From Cryptomeria japonica (taxonomy: Eukaryota; Streptophyta; Pinopsida; Cupressales; Cupressaceae), in contig NC_081411.1 in NCBI RefSeq assembly GCF_030272615.1, positions 40,599,140-40,663,139 on the forward strand: DNA of 64,000 nt, given 5' to 3'. Made by a program: the position numbers and the translations under genes. How positions within the stretch are numbered: position 1 is the stretch's first letter; each line of letters begins with the position of its first letter. The notes under the pieces were generated by a model, which did not search any database, was not told the DNA's origin, and saw only the letters and a list, made by a program, of their open reading frames with translations. This document shows positions 11,872 to 23,973 of the stretch, piece by piece.

Positions 11872-13220
11872 GCCTTCCTTCAATAACATCACACCACCTT
11901 CTCAATCAACCATGTCTAACATCAATTCTTCTACCGAAGCAACCATTAACAATCTTGCTCAAACTGTGTCTTCCTTACAACAAAAAATTTCTTCCATGAG
12001 TCAATCCAAGTTAAGTGTGCCCACATTTGATGTTGTTAGCCCTCTTTCTCTTGATATTGTTAAATTCGTCCAACCTAAGCATGTTGAGGTCCCTTAATTG
12101 GAACTCTATAATGGAAAAGGTGATCCTCTAACGCATGTCAAAACATTTCAAACCTTGTGTACTGATTTTGCTTATGATCAAAGATTGCTTGCAAAATTGT
12201 TTACAAGAACACTAAGAGATAAGGATTTACAATGGTATTTCTCTTTGCCTTCTTATGCTATCACTTCTTTTCAACAATTATAAAATGCTTTCATTCAACA
12301 ATTTCAAAATAATATTGGTCCTACAATCAATTTGACTGATTTAATGCATTGCAAATAAGGTGTTAAAGAAAAAGCAAATGATTTCATTGGTAGATATAAG
12401 CATTTGTGTGCTCAAATTTCTTTTCACGTACCTGATAATGATATTCAAAGAATTTTCATTTCTAATTTGCAAAAATATATTAGGGAAAAGCTTCTTTTTT
12501 CTGAGTTTACTTCCTTTCTACAGTTGTGCACAACTCCACAATTATCAACAAGTTGTGAGTCAAATGGAGCAATCTAATCCTATGGCTCTAAGTGATAAGG
12601 GGGAAAGTGTTCAACAATCATTTGTGAAGTCAAAACCAACAAAAAGCTTCATCAAGTTCAATGACACAATCAACAAAAACAATGTGAATGCTACAACAAG
12701 TGTGCCTCCTATTTCTAAATGCTTTAAAAGAGAAAGATAATTTACTCCTTTGAATGGATCTTTACATAGTATTATGTCTCAGTTATTTCAAAGAAATGTT
12801 ATCAAACTTCCTCCTATAAAACTAGTTGACCCATCTAAGCTTGCATCCCCTTATTTTGATAGCAATTCCTTTTGTCAATTTCATCATCAGCCTGGTCATG
12901 ATACTGAGAAATGTTTTGCATTGAAAAGTAAGATTCAATATTTGATTGATAATAATAATATATCGGTGGTAAGTGTGAATGATAAGGGAAACAAATCAGT
13001 AGCTCCTCCTAATCAAAATCTTAAGCTTTCCACTGATCCTTTTCCTTTGCATAACTCTAACGTAATTAAGATTGAACATACCTCTTTCTCTCCTTTTGAT
13101 CTTACTACCACAACTCCAAATTTGGTGAACATGGTAGACAAACAAAAGACACCTAAGGATCTTTGCATTACATTCACCCTAGTGAGACCATTAGGGCACC
13201 TAATGGACCTTTATACATAG
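11872..13220 (+). pseudogene. gypsy-type gag, decayed
   Basis: It contains a coiled-coil-like N-terminus (INNLAQTVSSLQQKISSM), the retrotransposon gag core (MELYNGKGDPLTHVKTF at 12098; FTRTLRDKDLQWYFSLP) and a zinc knuckle of the CX2HX4HX4C form (CQFHHQPGHDTEKC near 12874) that is characteristic of plant gypsy gag. A stop lies at 12095-12097, further stops near 12282 and 12357, and a frameshift near 12530. The N-terminal end was replaced by the copia-2 LTR. Confidence 0.8.
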
Positions 13221-13337
13221 TTGTGAAGGTTAAGGACATATCTTGTCGTGGTCCTCTTGTTGGTCCCTCTTGAATGGTTAATGTTATCACTGAGGAATGT
13301 CTCTTCAATTTAGGATTGCATAAACCGATCTATGATG
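13190..13337 (+). pseudogene. gypsy-type protease region, part 1
   Basis: The frame with ISCRGPLVGPS and VNVITEECLFNLGL, typical of the retropepsin-like domain that follows this type of gag, runs into the copia-3 insertion site at 13337. One stop (TGA at 13272) interrupts it. The continuation is at 21956. Confidence 0.7.
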
Positions 13338-14762
13338 TGTTGGCATTTGCATGAAGATTGCATTAATTAAATGTTATGTTGTCATTGATGTCAATTAAAT
13401 GGTAATGATATTGTTATAATGTTGTTTTGTAACTGGTAGGAAGAGCTAGTGAATGGAATTGTGACCGGTAGGTACGTTTTTGGAGTGAACCGGTATTGCT
13501 AAGTATTGGAGAGTTGAACCGATAAACCCTACCTGTTGATTTGATAAACCCTAATCGATTAAATTTAGTGAATTGGTTGTATTGGTTTATGATCTGATGA
13601 TGAGCGGTAATGATTATGACACATGTGCATCTTTTATGAGGAGAGTTTCAAAGTGTTTTTGGTGCATTGATTTAATGGTTTTCATCCTGGGAATGAGCAA
13701 GTATATTGCATGTAATGAAAAATATGTGATGAGTTACTGAGTTTGATGAAGTGGTGATCAAGGAGCAGTTTAGGCTTTCTTGAATGATGTGCAGAGATTG
13801 TTATGTAATCCGATGATCATACATGAACCAACTTGTTTGTAATCTCTATGAGAGAATTAGGTTTTTATTGTGTTGCCAACCTAATTGATTTGTTTATAAG
13901 GTCGATGAGTTGTTTTGTTTGAGATTTGGCAAAGTTGTAATTGAGTGTGTGGTTGCCAAATCAGATGATGTATCTGCAGTTTGTGTAAAAGAAGATAAGA
14001 TCATGAAAAGGATCTAAACAAGTAAGTGTAGTGCTATTTTAATAGATCAGCAAACTCCTTTTGTTTTCTAACAATTGCAGCAATAAAATCCCCTAACCGG
14101 GTAAGCTCTAACAAGCTTAGTGTTATTCAAATTCTCTAACCAGGTGGTCCATTAGCTTGGATTTCAAATCCTCTACTAAGGTTACTCCTCATAGGGTATT
14201 GCTTCTAACAAGGAATTATAGTCAATCCCTTAACCGGGTGGTCCCTAACAGGATCTATTCTTAACAAGACTTTTTGTAAAAGTTTTAATAGGCTTGGCTC
14301 CTAACAGGGCAAACTTCAAAAGAGTTTAGGAAGTTATCTTGTGAGTCTCATCTCACCGTGGTTTTTCTCATTTGGGTTTCTACGTCAAAAATATTGTGTC
14401 AAGTGGTGAATTTTTTATGGATATTTTTTCTATGGTTGAATTTCTTAACTGCTTAATCCACTTTGATAAGTTATGTTAACAAGCAGAAATTTGAAATGAG
14501 GTTTTACTTATGTCAGAAAAAGTATTTGGATGTTTGTGAGTTTCAAGTTGTTTATTGTTAATTTGTTGTAACAGTCAACCGATTTATTTTGACAGTGATA
14601 TTACATTTATAGTTCAATGGTTTATCTTGTCATTTTAAAAGTTTACTTTGAGAGGTTGTTTCTGAGCTAGGTGAAAGTTTATATCAGTTTTTCTATCTAC
14701 TGATTCATCCCCCCCCCTCTCTCAGGAGTTGACTGGATCCTTATTCTTTCATCATACCATCA
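13338..14762 (+). repeat. 5' LTR of copia-3
   Basis: The 1425-bp LTR runs from TGTTGGCATTTGC to ATACCATCA. Short repeats of the CCTTAACCGGGTGG and CCTAACAGG type lie at 14085-14310. The CCGTGGTTTTTC / GGGTTTCTACGT motif is at 14357-14386, and the C run with CTCTCTCAG at 14709-14725. Confidence 0.93.
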
Positions 14763-14764
14763 AT

Positions 14765-14776
14765 TGGTATCAGAGC
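14765..14776 (+). promoter_or_regulatory. primer binding site of copia-3
   Basis: TGGTATCAGAGC, two bases after the LTR end, is a perfect match to the initiator Met-tRNA type. Confidence 0.9.
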
Positions 14777-14834
14777 ACTTCTCAGGTCCTCTAAGGTCTA
14801 AGCCTAACAACTTGAGGTAAAGATCTTTTTGAAC

Positions 14835-15468
14835 ATGATTAACAAGGAAGGTCTGAAGTTTAATAGGGAGAACTACATAATATGGAGTGAGAATGAAAAT
14901 TTATATCAAGTCTTGGAAATCAATACTGGGAACATGTTAATACTCAATATGTTACACCTAGTGGGATTATGATTGATGACCAGAAGAAAGAGCAACAACA
15001 AAACAATGAAGCACTGGAGGCTATTATCAGTTCTTTGTCTGATGCAGAATATTTTGATGTTCATGGTCAAGAGACTGCATATGAGATATGGAAGAAACTT
15101 GAAGAGATTTATAGTGGTGATGAACATGTGAAGATTGCCAAGGAAGAGAGTCTAAGAGGGAAGTTTGATGACATGTGGAAGGATAAAGGTGAGAATATAC
15201 AACAATATGGTCAAAGGATAAAAGAGATAGTTGGTGAGATCAAGATTGTTGATGCTAAAGTGGAAGATGCCATAGTGATTAGGAAGGTGTTGAGAACCCT
15301 ACTACTGGTCTACGCTATCTAAGTTATAGCCATTTAGGAGCTAAAGTCAATTGACAAAACCAAGGTAACCCTTGACTCCATCATTGGTAAGCTTATTGCT
15401 TTTGAATTAAATAGTTATGATGGTAGTGTTCAGAAATTTGAATCTGCATTTAGAGCTTCATTTTCTAA
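14835..15468 (+). pseudogene. copia-3 gag, part 1
   Basis: It starts at the ATG at 14835. The protein is closely similar to copia-2 gag (IDDQKKEQ, then a KIAKEESLRGKFDDMW block). A frameshift near 14890 and a stop at 15320 disable it. It stops at the TCTAA target site of a solo LTR and resumes at 16717 in the same frame. Confidence 0.85.
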
Positions 15469-16711
15469 TGTTAGTCCCAACCAGTGCTGAGAGGGGAGGG
15501 GTGAATCAGCACTTTACCAGTTCTACCCAATTAAAACTTTTAACTTAAGTTTTCACTAACTTAACATTCATCAATATAAATAAATACTGCAGAAGAATAA
15601 GCATGCATGAAAAGATACACAATGACACCAAGATTTATCTCATGGAAACCCAAATGGGAGAAAATCACAGTGTGAGTAGGAACTCACAAAATTTGTACTC
15701 TTGTGGAGTACGTCGGGTGAGGAGCCATCCCTGTTGGGAGATTACAGAGACACTGTTAGGTGCCACCCGGTTAAGGGATTTTGTCTAAGGCTTGTTAGTG
15801 CCTTTACCCTATTAAAGGTAGCCTTGTCAAAGGTCTTAAGGTCATCAATTAAGGTAACACCCAGTTAAGGGATTTTTACAATGGCACCTATTAAAGTCTA
15901 CCCTATTAACGGATTTTATTTGCAATGGTTAGAGAGAAACATAAAGATGATCTACTAGAGTGGCTACTGATAGCTTGATCAAATCACACTGAAAATCATA
16001 CTATATCTGCATCGGTTGTGTCTTCTCTTCACAACAACGGTTTCCTGAATATACCTATGTCTCTTCCCTCTGTCGATTTACTGATCCTTGGCTTTGCACT
16101 CTGTCAGTCCTTTGTCACTCGGCTCTACACTCTGTTATGATCCCCCTGTGTTCATTTTTTTTATTATCACTATTCGCATGAACAACAACCTTCTCGAGAA
16201 TGAATTATGTGAATTTATTATCCTATCAATCTCTTGCCATCTTTCCCTCCAAAACATCCTATTCAAAATTTTGTTACCATGCCTTAAATCACTCTCCTAA
16301 AATCATTGCAGAAATATCTGTCAAGATAGCTGATCATGTCGATAAGTTCATCGGTTGACTGGAGAAGACTATCGGTTTAACTGAATGTTAACTGAACGTT
16401 ACCAGTCTGTCAGTTATAGACTCTACCAATGTACCGATCAAAATCTACCTAGCCGATTTTCTCTTGTATATAGATTTGTTCTCTACTTAGTCGATTGACC
16501 TCTTCTATACCGGTCTACTCACTGCTTGTCGGTTGATCTCCTGTGTGCTGGTCTACTCCTGTTTACCCTATTTACTCATTTCTTAGCTGGTTAACCTAAG
16601 TATGTCGGTCTACTTACTACCGATAAAATATGAAGACTTAGGAGATTATGTTGCCAACAATGATAACCATGTCATTCACCGATCATACAAAAATGAACCA
16701 GAATGCCAACA
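15469..16711 (-). mobile_element. solo LTR 1 inside copia-3 gag
   Basis: The segment is bounded by TGTTAGTCCC and ATGCCAACA and flanked by perfect 5-bp repeats TCTAA (15464-15468 and 16712-16716). Read on the minus strand it begins TGTTGGCATTCTGG and ends with the same C-run/CTCTCAG signature seen in copia-2 and copia-3 LTRs. The gag frame is continuous if it is removed with one TCTAA. There is no internal region, so it arose by LTR-LTR recombination after insertion. Short repeats of the CCGGTTAAGGGATTTT type lie at 15750-15920. Confidence 0.92.
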
Positions 16712-16716
16712 TCTAA

Positions 16717-17130
16717 CCCATCTATGAGGAAAAGTAGAGATGTCAGTCACAGTTATGAATCTAGATCCAGTAGAGAAATTGATGATGAAGATAGTTTGGT
16801 TGAGCTTGAATCATTGTTGGCCAAGCGGTTTCCCAGAGGTACTGGTAAATATAGAGGTAAATTACCTTTGAAATGTTTTTCATGCAATAAGATTGGACAC
16901 ATTGGAGCTAACTATCCTAATGGTGATAATGAGCACAAGCGAGAGAAGTTCAATAAGTACAAGGGAAAATGAAAAAGACATTGTCTTATTGCAATTGATG
17001 GTGGTATCACTAATGAGGAATCTGAAGGTTATGCCAATGAAGACATTATCTTTGTAGCCATTAAAGAGGAGACATTTGATCAGAAAGCTTTAGTTTCTCG
17101 CATGGATAATTCTGATGATTGAATCATTGA
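16717..17130 (+). pseudogene. copia-3 gag, part 2, and protease start
   Basis: It resumes with PSMRKSRD, an acidic stretch and a zinc knuckle CFSCNKIGHIGANY, in which the final Cys reads Tyr (16914), so one zinc ligand is lost. A stop lies at 16970. The protease block at 17120 keeps DSGCSHHM but has TGA where copia-2 has a Trp codon. Confidence 0.82.
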
Positions 17131-18300
17131 TAGTGGTTGTTCACATCACATGAGCGATGACCGGAACAAATTTATTTCTTTGAAGGAATTTGATGGCAGA
17201 GTTGTAAGATTTGGTAATGACTCACCCTACATGGTTAAAGGTAAGGGAACTATTTCTCTTAATGGGAAGAGCAGTGCAAATGATGTCTACTAGGTTGAAG
17301 GTCTCAAGCACAATCTTTTGAGTGTTTCTCAACTCAATGACAGAGGATACCCATTGGAGTTTAAGAACGGTATGTGCAAAATCTATGGGAGTAAAGGTGA
17401 ACTGATTGCAACCGGCAAGTAGACTAAAGGTAACTTGTTTCACCTAAATCCTAAAGTCAGCAACTATTTAATTGCTAAAGTGGATGATTGTTGGCTTTGG
17501 CATAGGAGATTTTATCATTTAAATTTTGATAGCATTATTAAAGTGAGTAAGTCCAAGAAATTGAGAGTTTTGCCTCAATTAGACAAACCGATTGATGCTC
17601 TATGTAAAGAATGTTAGTTGGGAAAGATGACATCCTCAACTTTTAAGAGTAAATATTTTTCAACAGAACATCTATTAGATTTGGTTCATACAGACCTCTG
17701 TGGACCAGTAAGGACTAAAAGTATTCAAGGTGATAGATATTTTATGATCTTTACTAATGATTTCTCAAGGATGATGTGGGTCACATTCTTGAAGGATAAA
17801 ACACAAGCATTTAGTAAGTTCAAGGCATTCAGGGCTTTAGCTGAAAATGAGAGTGGTAAGAAGATAAAGTGTCTAAGGACTGATCAAGGTGGTGAATTTA
17901 CTTCTGAGGAATTCACTAGATATTGTGAAGAAAATGGTATCAAACGGCAGCTTTTTGCACCAAGGACACCACAGCGGAATGGTATTGCAGAGAGGAACAA
18001 CCAGTCAGTTGTTGAAGCTGCTAGGATGATTTTGATACAAGGAAGTGTAGCAAAAACTTTTTGGAGAGAAGTTGTCAGCACAGGTGTCTACACTATGAAC
18101 CGGATTTTGGTAAAAAGAGGTAAGGATAAGACTCCTTATGAATAGTGGTATGGTAGATCACCTAATGTTCATTATTTCAAGATATTTGGTAGAAAAAATT
18201 TTATTAAGAGAGGTGACTATGTTAGTAAGTTTGAAGCTAAAAGTGATGAGGGTATATTTCTTGGTTATTCCACCAAGAGTAAAGCCTACAAATGTTATAA
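17131..18300 (+). pseudogene. copia-3 protease end and integrase
   Basis: It covers the protease tail, the GAG-pre-integrase motif WHRRFYHLNFDS near 17497, the CKEC zinc Cys pair near 17604, and the integrase core with HTDLCGP near 17685, TDQGGEF near 17880 and the TFWREVVSTGVYTMNR block near 18058. Stops lie at 17292-17294, 17420-17422, 17615-17617 and 18143-18145. The core block TPQRNGIAERNN is intact. Confidence 0.85.
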
Positions 18301-18539
18301 CAACTAGACAGAGAATCATTGAGAGTGTTGATGTTCAAGTGGATGAGTATCTTGAAGTCTCAAGGGAAACCAGTATGGAGAAAAAGGATGAAGATCCATG
18401 CATTTTGTTTTTGGAACCAGAACCTGTGAAACCCAAAACTGGTAAATTAAATGTTGATGTACCAGTTCAACCAAAATGGGTAGACTAAGAAGAAGATGAA
18501 GATAATGAAGAAGAAGACCATGAAGATAATGATCATGTT

Positions 18540-20186
18540 ATTCCAAGGTATGTAAGACTCAATCACAATCCTGAATAGATTATTGGAGATAAGGATGTTG
18601 GAGTATTAAAAAGAAGAAGAATTAGAGAAAATTCTTGCATGATCTCCACTATTGAGCCTAGAACTGAAAAGGAAGCATTTGGAGATGATCATTGGGTCAA
18701 AGCTAAGGAGGAGGAGCTTGATCAAATTGAGAAGATTAATACATGGACCCTAGTACCCAGACCGGTGAATAAAAATGTGATAGGTACTAAGTGGGTGTTC
18801 AGGAATAAGTTGAATGAAGATGGTGTAGTAGTCTGGAAAAAGCTAGATTGGTTTGCAAAGGTTATGCACAAGAAGAAGGAGAAGATTATGGTGAGAGTTT
18901 TACACCAGTTGCTAGACTGGAAGGTGTCAAAACTTTACTAGCATTTGCAGCTCATAAGGGATTCAAAGTATTAGATGGATGTGAAGTCTGCATTTTTTAA
19001 TGGAATACTGGAAGAAGAAGTATACATTGAGCAGACAGATGGTTATGCTTTAACTGATGAAAAAGACATGGTATGTAAGTTGCACAGGGCACTATATTGA
19101 TTAAAGAAAGCAGTGAGAGCATGGTATGAAAGGCTTCATTCACACCTGATGAAGATAGGTTTTCAAAGAACCAGTGAAGATAACAACATATATCTGAAAT
19201 CTAAAGGAGATAAGATACTGGTTAGTGAAGTGTTTGTAGATGATATCATATTTGGAGGCAATGATGACATGAGAAATGTCTTTGCAAATGAAATGAAAAG
19301 TGAGTTTGAAATGTCTCTAGTGGGAGAGATTAAAAAATTCATAGGTTTGCAAATACAACAAATGAAGAGTGGTATTTTCATTACACAGTCTAAGTATGTG
19401 AAAGAGGTATTAAAGACATTTGGTATGATTGATTGTAAACTAGTTGGGATGCCAATGTTTATAGGTTGTAAGTTTTATAAGGAAGATGATGCCACATCTG
19501 TTGATGAAAAGGAGTACAGGTCAATGATTGGAAAATTGCACTATGTTGTTCACAGCAAACCAGATATAGCTCATGCAGTTGGTCTAGTTGCTAGATTTTA
19601 GAAGAATCCTAAGGAAACACATTTGATAGCAACCGAGAGGACATTCAGATATTTGAAAGGCACTATTGACTATGGATTATGTTATCCATATGAAGGTAAC
19701 TTTGACTTGAAGATGTATACAGATGCAGATTGGGCACGTAATGTTGATGATGGGAAAAGCATAACTGGTGGAGCATTCTTTCTGGGAGGAAGACTTGTTT
19801 CATGGAGTAGCAAGAAGTAGAGTTGTATATCACAGTCTAGTGCTGAAGTTGAGTATGTTGTTGCTTATATGAATTGTACCCAAGCTATCTAGATGAGGCA
19901 CATTCTGGAAGGTTTCAAGATGAAGTTTATAGAACCTATAAAGATCTTATGTGATAATACCAGTGCCATAAATATTTCCAAGAACCCTATTTTGCACGTA
20001 CGAACCAAGCATATTGAATTGAAGTATCATTTTTTGAGGGAAAAAGTGCAGAGTAAAGATGTGGTCTTGGAGCATGTTTCTACCAAGGAGAAACTTGAAG
20101 ATATCTTTACTAAACCTCTGCATAAGACTACTTTTGAGTATCTTAGAAGTCAACTAGGAGTTGTACCCCTTCATGAGGTAAATTGA
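18540..20186 (+). pseudogene. copia-3 reverse transcriptase and RNase H
   Basis: RT starts around TWTLVPRPVNKNVIG, has several frameshifts and stops between 18830 and 19100, then keeps [10 protein letters not shown] near 19226 and the FIGLQIQQ block. RNase H carries YTDADWARN near 19715 and a SSAEVEYV box near 19840, and the ORF ends at LGVVPLHEVN. Stops at 19600, 19819 and 19891 replace Gln or Trp codons still present in copia-2. Confidence 0.86.
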
Positions 20187-20534
20187 GCATAATGTAGATT
20201 ACATCAGTCCTGAAAATATTTGTAGAATTTTACAATAGGATTGGTGTAGAAGTGGATTTATTCCACAAGGGGAGCATCAAGTTGTAGGGTGTTGATGTTG
20301 AACAGTGAGTTTGACATTGCATGTTTTACTTTCAATTTGGCATTATTGTCAAAGGGGGAGAAGAACTATGTGATTTGTGATTTTTGGGGAGAAAAACTGT
20401 ATGATTGTCAGATAGAAGATCTATAGCTGATGAGAAGCTGAATACAAGGAGAGTACATGGTAAAATGTAATCCAGGATTCCTATTCACAATCACAGCAAT
20501 CAATGGTATTGATATTTGTATTGTCATCAATGCC
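20187..20534 (+). other. copia-3 3' untranslated region with extra polypurine tract
   Basis: This stretch is non-coding. AAAGGGGGAGAAGAAC near 20350 duplicates the true tract, as in copia-2. Confidence 0.6.
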
Positions 20535-20545
20535 AAAGGGGGAGA
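20535..20545 (+). promoter_or_regulatory. polypurine tract of copia-3
   Basis: AAAGGGGGAGA lies just before the 3' LTR. Confidence 0.85.
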
Positions 20546-20546
20546 T

Positions 20547-21950
20547 TGTTGGAATTTGCATGAAGATTGCATTAATGAAATGTTATGTTGTCATTGATGT
20601 CAATTAACCGGTAATGATATTGTTATAATGTTGTTTTGTAACTGGTAGGAAGAGCTAGTGAAGGGAACTATAACTAGTAGGTAAGTTTGTGGAGTGAACC
20701 ATTATTGCTAAGTATTGGAGAGTTGAACCGGTATACCCTACCTGTTGATTTGATAAACCCTAACCAATTACGTTTGGTGAATTAGTTGTATTGGTTTATG
20801 ATCTGATGATGCGCGGTAAAGATTATGAAATGTATGCATATTGTATGAGGAGAGTTTCAAAGTGTTTTTGGCACATTGAGTTAATGGTTTTCATCCTGGG
20901 AATGAGCAAGTATATTGCATGTACTACAAAATGCATGATGAGTTATTGAGTTTGATGAAGTGGTGATCAAGGAGCGGTTGAGGCTTTCTTGAATGATGTG
21001 CAGAGATTGCTATGTAATTCAACGATCATACCTTAACTGACTTGTTTGTAATCTCTATGAGAGAATTAGGTTTTTGTTGTGTTATCGACCTAAATGAAAT
21101 GTTTATAAGCTCGATGAGTTGTTTTGTTTGAGAGTTGGCAAAGTTGTAATTGAGGCAAAGTTGTAACTGAGTGTGTGGTTGCCGAACCGAATGATGTATC
21201 TATAGTTTGTGTAAAAGAAGATAAGAGCATGAAAAGGATCTGAACAAGCAAGTGTAGTGCTATTTTAACAGATCAACAAACTCTTCTTGTTTTCTAACAA
21301 TTACAACAATAAAATCCTCTAACCGGGTGGTCCATTAGCTTGATTTTCAAACCCTCTACTGAGGTTACTCCTCACAGGGTATTTCTTCTAACAAGGCATT
21401 ATAGTTAATCCCTTAACCAAGTGTTCCCTAATAGGATCTGTTCTTAATAGGACATTTTGTAAAAGCTTTAACGGGATTAGCTCCTAATAGGGTGAACTTT
21501 AGAAGAATTCAGATAGCTATCTTGTGAGTCTCATCTCACCATGGTTTTTCCCATTTGGGTTTCCACATCAAAAATATTGTGTCAAGTGGTGAATGTTTGT
21601 GTGGTTATGTTTTCAATGGTTGAATTGCTTAACTGCTTAATGCAGTTTGAATTGCTTAACTACTAAATCCACTTTGAAATTTGAAATGAGTTTTTACTTA
21701 TGTTAGAAAAAGTATTTGGATGCTTGTGAGTTTCAAGTTGTTTACTGTTAACCTGTTGTAACAGTCAACCGATTTATTCTGATAGTGATATTGCATTTAT
21801 AGTTCAGTGGTTTATCTTGTCAGTTTAAAAGTTTACTTTGAGAGGTTGTTTCTGAGTTAGGTGAAAGTTTACATTAGTTTTTCTATCTACTAATTCACCC
21901 CCACCCCTCTCAGTAGTTGACCGGATCCCTATTCTTTCATCATACCATCA
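20547..21950 (+). repeat. 3' LTR of copia-3
   Basis: The 1404-bp LTR runs from TGTTGGAATTTGC to ATACCATCA and aligns with 13338-14762 along its length. It is followed at once by the TGATG target duplication. Confidence 0.93.
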
Positions 21951-23229
21951 TGATGACTCTAATGTGGTTGTGAAGTTATTTTATGGATTCTCTTGTCCTC
22001 CCATTGGTTCTATCACCCTTCCTGTTCAAGTTCACACTAAATCTATGGATGTCAACTTTTCTGTCATTCCTTCTTCCAAGCAATTTTGTGTGAAGTTGGG
22101 ATACCCTTGGCTATTTTCCATGAAGGTTATTTCTTCTCCAATTCATAAGTGTTTCAAATTTCTCCACAATGGAGAAATCTTAACCTTGAACCATAGCTTA
22201 TTTCGTCCATCTGAAAGAATCCCTAGTCTTCTTATTGATATCTTTTGTCCTAGGCAATTTCAATCTCTTTCACAAAGGAGCGATGCTCTTTTTCAATCTT
22301 ATCAAAAATGGAAGAATGATATGATCTTATCCTTGAGTTAACCTAGATCCCCAACAATTGACATTCCCATCCTTCTTGAAGATGAAATCCTTCCCCTAAC
22401 AGATAGGACTAATCTTCCTCCTAAGGAAAATCATCAACCTATTCCTATGGATGTGACTATGATGTCTCCTAAAAAGAACAACAATATTCCTCCTAAGGTT
22501 AGACCTGTACCACCTCCCCATGATGGACCCAGTCTCCTTCCAACACCTAATATTCCTCCTTTATATGGTGCAGTTTCACCTCCTTACTCTTATAGAGAGA
22601 TGAGGCTCGCCTCTCCTCTTGTCCAACCTAAAAGACCTCAACCAAAACCTCCAACTATCAAAGAGGAGACCATTCCTCCTTTCATAAATATTCTTCCTAC
22701 TTCTTAGTCTTCCGCTAATACTCAACAAAATCATTGTGTGAGAGACGGATGACAAAGGTGTCATTCTCAAGCTCGTGAAGTTGTTCCTCAAACCATTCCA
22801 TTTCCCAAGACTCCAACACTTGATATGATTCCATTTTCTCCCTAGCAAGATGTTGAACCTACATCTCCAAATCCTAAGTTGCACAAAACAAGAGATGGTT
22901 TTACTCCTATTCATGTTAGTATTCCTCTTTCTATAAATTTTGATGAAGAAATGAGTGAAAATGTTATTCATGGTGGCAAACTAACTCCTAATGCTTCTAA
23001 TAGTGATTATGAATGTGTTGATGTGGACAAGCATTTATCAACTGAATTTTCACAAACCCTAATCCTAGCAACTAGAATCAAACAAAGTGACTTATCACAT
23101 GAGCGTAGTCCTTGTTTGGATCTTATGATATCTCCATCTTCTGTGCTCGATGTCGCTCCTCTGGCATGTTTCTCTCCTTCTTTAAATAGTGATCAACAAG
23201 ATCAGGAGGCGGATGTCGTGTTAGATTAG
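21951..23229 (+). pseudogene. gypsy-type protease region, part 2, and Pro-rich tail
   Basis: The frame resumes right after the TGATG duplication with VVVKLFYGFSCPPIG and a block ending KLGYPWLFSMK (to 22341), the C-terminal half of a retropepsin-like domain. Then follow a Pro-rich, low-complexity stretch (22447-22707) and an acidic tail ending at the stop at 23227. Stops occur at 22339, 22705, near 22750 and near 22843. No polymerase domain follows, which separates this element from autonomous gypsy elements. Confidence 0.7.
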
Positions 23230-23973
23230 CAATATTAGCACTATAGATCTTCTATCTCTGTCCTTTCTTGTTCTTTTGTGACTATTCTTCTATGTGTATC
23301 TTTGTTCTTCTATTGTTTCCTCAATGTTTGCTTGAGGATGATGCAAAGCATTGAGATCTCTTTTGGTCTCTTCCATGTTGACTTGAAAGACATCCTCTCG
23401 TCCCTTTATTCTAAGGTAGTGTTCTTTCTTTGGAGAATAACGATTATTATGCACATATACATATATGATATACATGAGTTATCATACAACATATTGACCC
23501 CAAGGAAATCAAAACTGCCTCATGTTTTTTGTTCATTATCCACAGGTCTATTCCTTGACTAGGGGCTAAATCCTTGTGATAACATGCTCCCTCTTTTCTC
23601 TCTCTTAGGTGTATCCTACCTTAAAGCAATCACTCTCGATAAGGCATGTGTGATCGCTTTAACGTGGGAGCATACACTCCACTCATAGTTTCCTTCTTGA
23701 TACTTAGAATTATTTAGAGAACTTGGCTTTGCTTCATAATTTTGGTATCTTTTTCGTGACTCATAGTGAGGGGAACCTTGCTACTTCCAGTCATGGTTTT
23801 CCTTTCTTGATCTTCCCTTTTACTTTGTTAGTCGATGTCGTAAGATCCTAAGTCCATTGGGGTCTTGGTGCATCTTGCCTCTTTGACATGGTAGAAGTCT
23901 TTCAATCTTGTTTCCTTGTACTTTACTGGTAGTATTGGCATATGCTTATACTCTCGTTAAAGTTGGGGATAAA
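23230..23973 (+). other. non-coding 3' region of the gag-protease element
   Basis: No ORF or RNA gene was recognised. The last bases, AAAGTTGGGGATAAA (23959-23973), are a plausible polypurine tract before the LTR start. Confidence 0.5.

Larger units (their letters stand above)
13338..21950 (+). mobile_element. Ty1/copia retrotransposon copia-3
   Basis: It is a complete 8613-bp element: LTRs 13338-14762 and 20547-21950, with a perfect 5-bp target duplication TGATG at 13333-13337 and 21951-21955. The primer binding site is at 14765 and polypurine tracts lie near 20340 and at 20535. The interior matches copia-2 throughout, so both belong to one lineage. A solo LTR interrupts gag. By eye the LTR pair differs by roughly one base in 11 over the first 160 bases, more than the copia-2 pair, so it looks older. 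Confidence 0.95.
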
